From Rhodanobacteraceae bacterium (GTDB taxonomy: Bacteria; Pseudomonadota; Gammaproteobacteria; Xanthomonadales; Rhodanobacteraceae), in contig PLNP01000009.1 of assembly GCA_003142815.1 (NCBI GenBank), positions 1 to 36,895 on the forward strand: DNA of 36,895 nucleotides, given 5' to 3'. A program made the position numbers and the translations under genes. The notes beneath the pieces were generated by a model. It had not been told where the DNA came from and searched no databases. It was given only the letters and a program-made list of their open reading frames with translations. Of this stretch, positions 32,420 to 36,895 are shown one piece after another (the stretch's first letter is position 1; the number at the start of each line of letters is the position of its first letter).

Positions 32420-32829
32420 AGAATTTGATACGCGGCGCGGTACTCGCGCTTGGCCTCGCAACGATGACCGGCGCATTCGCGCGTTCGGACGTACGTGACG
32501 GCAATGCGATGGTCACGCCCGCGAAGGGTGGCAGGTATTCGATCGACGGCTCGACGATGGGCAAGGCCGAGTTGTTCGGCTACATCAGCGACCTCAAGGA
32601 TCGCGAGCATCTGACCGGCGTCGCGCTGAAGCGCGGCGGCAATGCCGATCAGCGCAAGGTGATCGGCTCGATCGCGAAGACGCTTGAGTTGAAGGCTTTC
32701 GAGCAGGACGGCGGCGACCTCAAGCCGATCGACCTGCCGGCGGCGGCCCCGACCCCGTCACCTCCGCCGATCGACAACAAGCCGGCGACTGCTGCTCCTG
32801 TGGCGGGTTCGACGCCACCAGCGAACTGA
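32416..32829 (+). CDS. small exported protein, paralogue of its upstream neighbour
   Basis: A 137-residue protein. The signal peptide MKNLIRGAVLALGLATMTGA is followed by FARSDVRD. The body GGRYSIDGSTMGKAELFGYI, SDLKDREHLTGVALKRGGNA and DQRKVIGSIAKTLELKAFEQ aligns with the preceding protein (NQFDYDGAPLTEEDLKSAL... VLLKRGEKEKIKKEHIIALAR). So the two appear to be tandem paralogues with the same ExbD-like fold. The tail is rich in Pro and Ala (PAAAPTPSPPPIDNKPATAA), perhaps a periplasmic spacer. It lacks a lipobox Cys. Its ATG overlaps the stop of the upstream gene, so translation is coupled. Function unknown. Confidence 0.7.
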   Translation: MKNLIRGAVLALGLATMTGAFARSDVRDGNAMVTPAKGGRYSIDGSTMGKAELFGYISDLKDREHLTGVALKRGGNADQRKVIGSIAKTLELKAFEQDGGDLKPIDLPAAAPTPSPPPIDNKPATAAPVAGSTPPAN

Positions 32830-32992
32830 TCCGCCATCACGCCGCCCGTGCGTCAACCTCGACGCGCGGCCTTGATGCTTGCGGGCCACTGCGTTCGGGT
32901 TCGGCGCGCCGCGTTGGCGAGCGCTCACGATGTCGCCGCTGTTCTTCCCGCGAATTCATTCCCCATATCGCCCGATATCGCCCGACGTGTTG

Positions 32993-33691
32993 ATGCCCAA
33001 TCGATTTTTCCGACACTTTTCACGCTTCGCCATCGTTTTCGTGATCACGGCGTGCCCGCTGCATGCGCTCGCGGCCAATCCGCTCACGCTGATCAGTGAA
33101 ACCTATTCACATTGGAAGGATCGCCTGTTCGGTGGCGGCCATGCGACACCCACCGAGATTGATGCGCCCGCGCACGGCCCGATCACGATGCAGCCGGGAC
33201 ATCCACAACGCCTGGCCATCGACGCGAACGCTCCCGAGCGCGATTTCGCGAAAGGCAGGAGCCATTACCGGGTGATCGAGCTGACACAACCGCTCGAACA
33301 TGCGGCCGTGCGCGTGCAGATCGTCGCCCAGCACAAGCACGAAGGCCACGGCCACGAAGTCTTCAAACCGCTGCTGTATGGTTTGGGCGACGGCGACAAC
33401 GCGCGCGATCCGGTCGAAGTGAAACCGCTGCACGTGGACATCCGGCCGTTCCGGCGCACGCGTCTGCTCGGCTGCGTGACGCTGGAGAACGTGCAGCGCA
33501 TCGCGGTCGCGACCGCGGCGGATGCAGTTGGAAAATCCTATGAATCGGATGTCCGCGACGCGGTGAAAGCGCCGACCCCCGGCGGCTTCTACTACACCAC
33601 CGACGCCGTGAAGGTGATGCTGCCTTATGCGGCGACGGGTGTCTTGATCCTCCAGATCACCAAGGAAGACGCAGCCGGCAAGGGCTGCTGA
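32993..33691 (+). CDS. exported hypothetical protein (weakly MalM-like)
   Basis: A 232-residue protein with an N-terminal signal peptide (MPNRFFRHFSRFAIVFVITA to ALAAN). The mature part contains FAKGRSHYRVIELTQPLEHA, VRVQIVAQHKHEGHGHEVFK and PLLYGLGDGDN. A C-terminal part GGFYYTTDAVKVMLPYAATG and VLILQITKED follows. This has a distant look of MalM-type periplasmic beta-sandwich proteins ('F..G.S.....LP', 'P.s..G.l.l'), but that is only an impression. The ATG at 32993 was chosen because it gives a clean signal peptide; the frame is open from 32879. It precedes the M14 peptidase on the same strand by 75 bases. The stretch 32830-32992 shows no other gene. Confidence 0.6.
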   Translation: MPNRFFRHFSRFAIVFVITACPLHALAANPLTLISETYSHWKDRLFGGGHATPTEIDAPAHGPITMQPGHPQRLAIDANAPERDFAKGRSHYRVIELTQPLEHAAVRVQIVAQHKHEGHGHEVFKPLLYGLGDGDNARDPVEVKPLHVDIRPFRRTRLLGCVTLENVQRIAVATAADAVGKSYESDVRDAVKAPTPGGFYYTTDAVKVMLPYAATGVLILQITKEDAAGKGC

Positions 33692-33766
33692 CTTCCGGCA
33701 CAGGCTGGCGCAAGCCTGATTCTGGCAAAGTCCGGCACAGGGCGTTCATTTCGGGGAAACCACTTC

Positions 33767-36574
33767 ATGCACTCGCGCATCTTGCTGGCGCTGGCAGTCC
33801 TGCTTGGCCCGGTCGCGCTCGCCGCCGCTGCGGAAACGTCGACGGGGTACGCGCGCGATCCCGCGCAGGCGATCGATCAGGGCTATACCGACAAGATTCG
33901 CGAATACACGACCGATCCGTCGTTCAACTCGCCATTGGCCGACTACCTGCCCGCATCGCCGACCGTGCCGACGCCACAGAAGGTGCTCGGCTATATCGCG
34001 GGTGCGCCGGACGTCCTGCCGTACTCGGCCGACGTGTACCGCTACTTTCGCGAGCTTGCCAAGGCCAGTCCACGCGTCAAGGTGTTTTCGATCGGCAGGA
34101 CCGAGGAAGGCCGCGAGATGATCGCGGTCGCGGTCGCGGACGAAACATTGCTCGCCGATATCGACGCGAACAATGCACGTCTGGCGAAGCTTGCCGATCC
34201 GCGTCGCATCGGGATGAACGACGCCAGCGCCGACCAGCTGGTCGCGCAGTCGACGCCGGTCTACTACATTACCGGCACGATCCACTCGACCGAAACGGGC
34301 GCGCCGACCGCGTTGATGGAACTCGCCTACCGGCTCGCCGTGGACGATGCGCCCTACATCCGCAACATCCGTTCGCGCGTGATCACCCTGATCACACCGA
34401 TCGTCGAAGTCGATGGCCGCGACCGCATGGTCGACCTCTACAACTGGCATCGCGCGCATCTGGGCCAGCAGTATCCGCCGCTGATGTATTGGGGTCATTA
34501 CGTCGCCCACGACAACAACCGCGACGCGATGGGGTTGACCCTGAATCTCACCCGCAACGTGCTCGAGACCTATGTCGGCTGGCACGCGCAGGTACTGCAC
34601 GATCTGCACGAATCGGTGCCGTTTCTCTATGACAACACGATCGGCGATGGTCCGTATAACGCATGGATCGATCCGATCCTGACCGGCGAATGGCAGCAAC
34701 TCGGCTGGAACAACGTGCAGGAGCTGACCCGGTTCGGTATGCCCGGCGTGTTCACCCACGGCAACTTCGACACCTGGAGCCCGGGCTACCTGATGTTCAT
34801 CGCCGCGATGCACAACGGCATCAGCCGTTTGTACGAGACCTTTGGCAACGGCGGCGCCGACACCGAGAAGCGCATCCTCGATCCCGACGAATACCAGCGC
34901 ACCTGGTACAGGCCCAACCCGCCGCTGCCCGAGGTGCTGTGGTCGCAGCGCAACAACAATAATTACGAGCAGTCTGGCCTGCTCACCGCGCTGAATTACT
35001 TCGCCGACAACTCGCAATTGTTCCTCAAGAATTTCTATCTGAAGAGCAAACGCTCGATCGAAAAACCGCAGGAAGCGGGGCCTGCGGCTTACGTGTTTCC
35101 GGTCGACGACAAGCACCGCGGCGCCCAGGCCCAGCTGTTGCGTCTGCTGCAGCGCCAGCATGCCGAGATCAGCCGCACCAGCGCACCGATGACGGTTGCG
35201 GTGCCGGTGGAAAAGAAGAAGGACGCCGACAAGACCGACAAGACGGACACGGCTGACACGGCGGAGACGGCGGAGACGGCAGACAAGGCGCCCAAGACCC
35301 AGCCACGGACTTTCGTCGCGGGCAGTTATGTCGTGCGCATGGATCAACCCTATTCGCGCATCGCCGACACCTTGCTCGATCGCCAGTACTGGTCGCCGAA
35401 GGATCCGCAGCAGCATCCCTACGACGACACCGGTTGGTCGATGGGCGATCTGTTCGGTGTCGAAGTCGTGCGGGTGACCGACGCGACCGTCCTCAAGACA
35501 CCGATGGCGGCGGTCGGCGAGACGATCGCGGTTCCGCAGGGGCTGCCCGGTATCGACGTCACTGCATCGAAGCTGCCGCGCATCGCGCTGATGCATACCT
35601 GGCTCGACACCCAGACCGAAGGCTGGTGGCGCATGGCGCTGGATCAACTTGGCGTAAAGTACGACTACATCAGCACCCAGGATGTTGCGCGTATCCGCGA
35701 ACTGCGCGGCAAATACGACGTGATCCTATTCGGCCCGGTCGGCGGCGCGAGTACACAGATGATCGTCGACGGCCTGCCGATGTGGGGCAATCCGATGCCG
35801 TGGAAGACGACCAAGCTCACCCCCAACCTCGGCAAGATTGACTCCACCGACGACATCCGCCCCGGCCTCGGCGCCGACGGTGTCGCACACCTCAAGCAAT
35901 TCGTGCGCGCGGGAGGACTGCTGGTCACCTCGGAGGACAGCGCGCAATTCGCGATCGACATCGGCCTCGCACCCGGCGTTTTCGCCACCCCGCGAACCAA
36001 GCTGAAGGTGGTCGGCAGCGTGCTTCGCGCCGAAGTCGCCGACCGTGCCAGCCCGATCGCCGCGGGCTACGGCGATAGCGTGGCGCTGTACAGCGCGCGC
36101 GGCCAGTCGTTCAAGGTATCCAGCCTCGTCACCGGCGACGACCATCTGCCGAACGCCAAGGACTTTCAGCGTCCGACCGGACGCGGCGGCCCCGACGATG
36201 CGGACATTCCCGAAGGCCGCGCCTTTGCCGAACCGCCGCCGCTGCCCAAAGCGAAGCCGTGGCAGGCGTTGCCGCTCAACGCTGAGCAGATGCGCAACAA
36301 CCCGTTCGTTATCCCTGCGGATCAACGCCCGCAAGTCATCGTGCGCTATGCCGACGCCAAGCATCTGCTGATCTCGGGTCTGCTCGACGGCGGTACCGAA
36401 ATGGCTGAGCGCGCCGCCGTCGTGAACGCGCGCTACGGCAAAGGCCACGTGCTGCTGTTCGCGAACAACCCGGTCTGGCGCGGCGAAACCATCGGCAGCT
36501 ATCCGCTGCTGTTCAACGCGATCATCCACTTCAACCAGCTCGACGCAGCGCCTGCGAAAACTGCCGGCCATTGA
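33767..36574 (+). CDS. large secreted M14-family zinc metallocarboxypeptidase
   Basis: A 935-residue exported peptidase. The signal peptide MHSRILLALAVLLGPVALAA ends near AAAE. The M14 zinc site is H-S-T-E in ITGTIHSTETGAPTALMELA (H and E as zinc ligands), after FSIGRTEEGREMIAVAV. ITPIVEVDGRDRMVDLYNWH and HAQVLHDLHESVPFLYDNTI (third His) follow. Residues about 487-515 are a low-complexity linker of Lys, Thr, Ala, Asp and Glu, coded by imperfect 9-base repeats (ACGGCGGAG and similar). The C-terminal half has a class I glutamine-amidotransferase-like look (YDVILFGPVGG, LKQFVRAGGLLVTSEDSAQF). Such long M14 proteins occur in Xanthomonadales and are probably periplasmic or extracellular. The exact substrate is unknown. 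GGGGAAACC precedes the ATG at 33767. Confidence 0.85.
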   Translation: MHSRILLALAVLLGPVALAAAAETSTGYARDPAQAIDQGYTDKIREYTTDPSFNSPLADYLPASPTVPTPQKVLGYIAGAPDVLPYSADVYRYFRELAKASPRVKVFSIGRTEEGREMIAVAVADETLLADIDANNARLAKLADPRRIGMNDASADQLVAQSTPVYYITGTIHSTETGAPTALMELAYRLAVDDAPYIRNIRSRVITLITPIVEVDGRDRMVDLYNWHRAHLGQQYPPLMYWGHYVAHDNNRDAMGLTLNLTRNVLETYVGWHAQVLHDLHESVPFLYDNTIGDGPYNAWIDPILTGEWQQLGWNNVQELTRFGMPGVFTHGNFDTWSPGYLMFIAAMHNGISRLYETFGNGGADTEKRILDPDEYQRTWYRPNPPLPEVLWSQRNNNNYEQSGLLTALNYFADNSQLFLKNFYLKSKRSIEKPQEAGPAAYVFPVDDKHRGAQAQLLRLLQRQHAEISRTSAPMTVAVPVEKKKDADKTDKTDTADTAETAETADKAPKTQPRTFVAGSYVVRMDQPYSRIADTLLDRQYWSPKDPQQHPYDDTGWSMGDLFGVEVVRVTDATVLKTPMAAVGETIAVPQGLPGIDVTASKLPRIALMHTWLDTQTEGWWRMALDQLGVKYDYISTQDVARIRELRGKYDVILFGPVGGASTQMIVDGLPMWGNPMPWKTTKLTPNLGKIDSTDDIRPGLGADGVAHLKQFVRAGGLLVTSEDSAQFAIDIGLAPGVFATPRTKLKVVGSVLRAEVADRASPIAAGYGDSVALYSARGQSFKVSSLVTGDDHLPNAKDFQRPTGRGGPDDADIPEGRAFAEPPPLPKAKPWQALPLNAEQMRNNPFVIPADQRPQVIVRYADAKHLLISGLLDGGTEMAERAAVVNARYGKGHVLLFANNPVWRGETIGSYPLLFNAIIHFNQLDAAPAKTAGH

Positions 36575-36658
36575 GCGTCGTGTCCGTTTCCGGATCGGGC
36601 CGGGTTACCGCGGATGCTATTGATATATCTACAACGTTCAATACGTAAAGCCCATTAG

Positions 36659-36749
36659 GCCCAACGCTTGAGCTAAGCGGCCGCTGCCGCGAAGAGTTGG
36701 AGTTTACCGTAGCCCATCCGCAGCGGTCCGCTTGAGCGAATAGTTAGCC
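36659..36749 (-). other. integron attC-like recombination site
   Basis: One end reads GCCCAACGCTTGAGCTAAGC (36659 on), the other CCGCTTGAGCGAATAGTTAG ending near 36749. The complement gives an R' end GTTGGGC (fits GTTRRRY) with CTCAAGC before it, and an R'' end GGCTAAC with TATTCGCTCAAGC after it. The two arms pair as AAGCGG-CCGCTGC and AAGCGGACCGCTGC, leaving an unpaired base as in known attC stems. The middle (about 36690-36720) is a variable loop. The site reads on the minus strand. R'' matches its consensus at six of seven positions. No integrase is in the window. Confidence 0.65.
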
Positions 36750-36759
36750 GCTACTATAA

Positions 36760-36895
36760 GCGTGCAACCACAACCAAGAAAGCAGCGAACGTGACGCAGG
36801 CCTGCGTGCGGGACTGAGTACGACCGAGCGCGATCGGCTCAAGGCCTTGGAACGCGAGAACCGCGAGTTGCGCCAGGCCAACGAGATCCTGCGCA
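36760..36895 (+). pseudogene. fragment of an IS3-family transposase OrfA (runs off right edge)
   Basis: The frame after TAA at 36757-36759 reads [20 protein letters not shown] then [16 protein letters not shown] up to the window end. This is the leucine-zipper end of IS3-family OrfA (usually followed by KASAYFAQAELDR). The helix-turn-helix N-terminus that should precede it is absent: 5' of about 36785 the frame has no ATG and no family likeness. So this is at least a 5'-truncated copy; its 3' part lies outside the window. It sits about ten bases past the attC-like site. Confidence 0.75.

Noticed and set aside
33746-35647. 633-residue open frame antisense to the M14 peptidase
   Set aside because: Composition is His/Arg/Val-rich shadow sequence; the sense strand has a signal peptide, zinc motif and full-length family match.

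Overview
The window is about 36.9 kb of GC-rich chromosome from a gammaproteobacterium, most likely Lysobacterales (Xanthomonadales) and perhaps Rhodanobacteraceae. This is inferred from the Fur protein, which lacks the CxxC pair; from the gene order fur-recN-hrcA-grpE-dnaK-dnaJ-dapB; from the ratA-ratB/smpB and bamE/fur pairs; and from abundant REP-like 'GTAGGAGCGGC...GCCGCGA' repeats. No taxonomic search was run.

Layout. 1-736: start of a PAS-domain sensor (cut by the window edge) and a frameshifted histidine-kinase remnant. 750-3004: ubiD and a prephenate-dehydrogenase-like gene, overlapping, next to a decarboxylase remnant. 3504-5693: hemN and an FNR/ANR regulator in one operon behind an ANR box. 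6064-6350: REP cluster. 6370-8861: acetate kinase and a MaoC-phosphotransacetylase fusion, again with an ANR-like box upstream. 9289-9642: tmRNA (ssrA), with its partner smpB 1.1 kb away. 9731-12889: sulfotransferase, smpB, ratA, ratB, bamE, fur. 13191-21490: recN, then the heat-shock block hrcA-grpE-dnaK-dnaJ with CIRCE-like and sigma-32-like elements and a decayed TMEM175-type gene inserted before dnaJ, then dapB. 21755-25528: pstS and an OprD-type porin, divergent, separated by an IS1595-family element with a perfect 8-bp target duplication. 25730-29253: metG-rnfB-nth operon. 29517-36574: DUF2147 protein, mrp, dcd, two paralogous small exported proteins, a hypothetical exported protein and a large M14 metallopeptidase. 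36659-36895: an integron attC-like site and a fragment of an IS3-family OrfA running off the window.

The genes are mostly housekeeping: anaerobic haem synthesis and acetate overflow under ANR control, ribosome rescue (ssrA/smpB), outer-membrane assembly, iron regulation, DNA repair, chaperones, lysine and tRNA metabolism.

The most unusual structure is in the IS1595 transposase (22876-23958). Its reading frame is broken by five separate 20-bp insertions of one imperfect palindrome (consensus about ATCARTCCCCTTCTTGGGAC) in both orientations. Removing the five copies and restoring one lost base gives a continuous 327-residue transposase. Also notable are two REP doublets read in frame, in the same frame, inside linkers of RnfB and MetG, and the attC-like site at the right edge.
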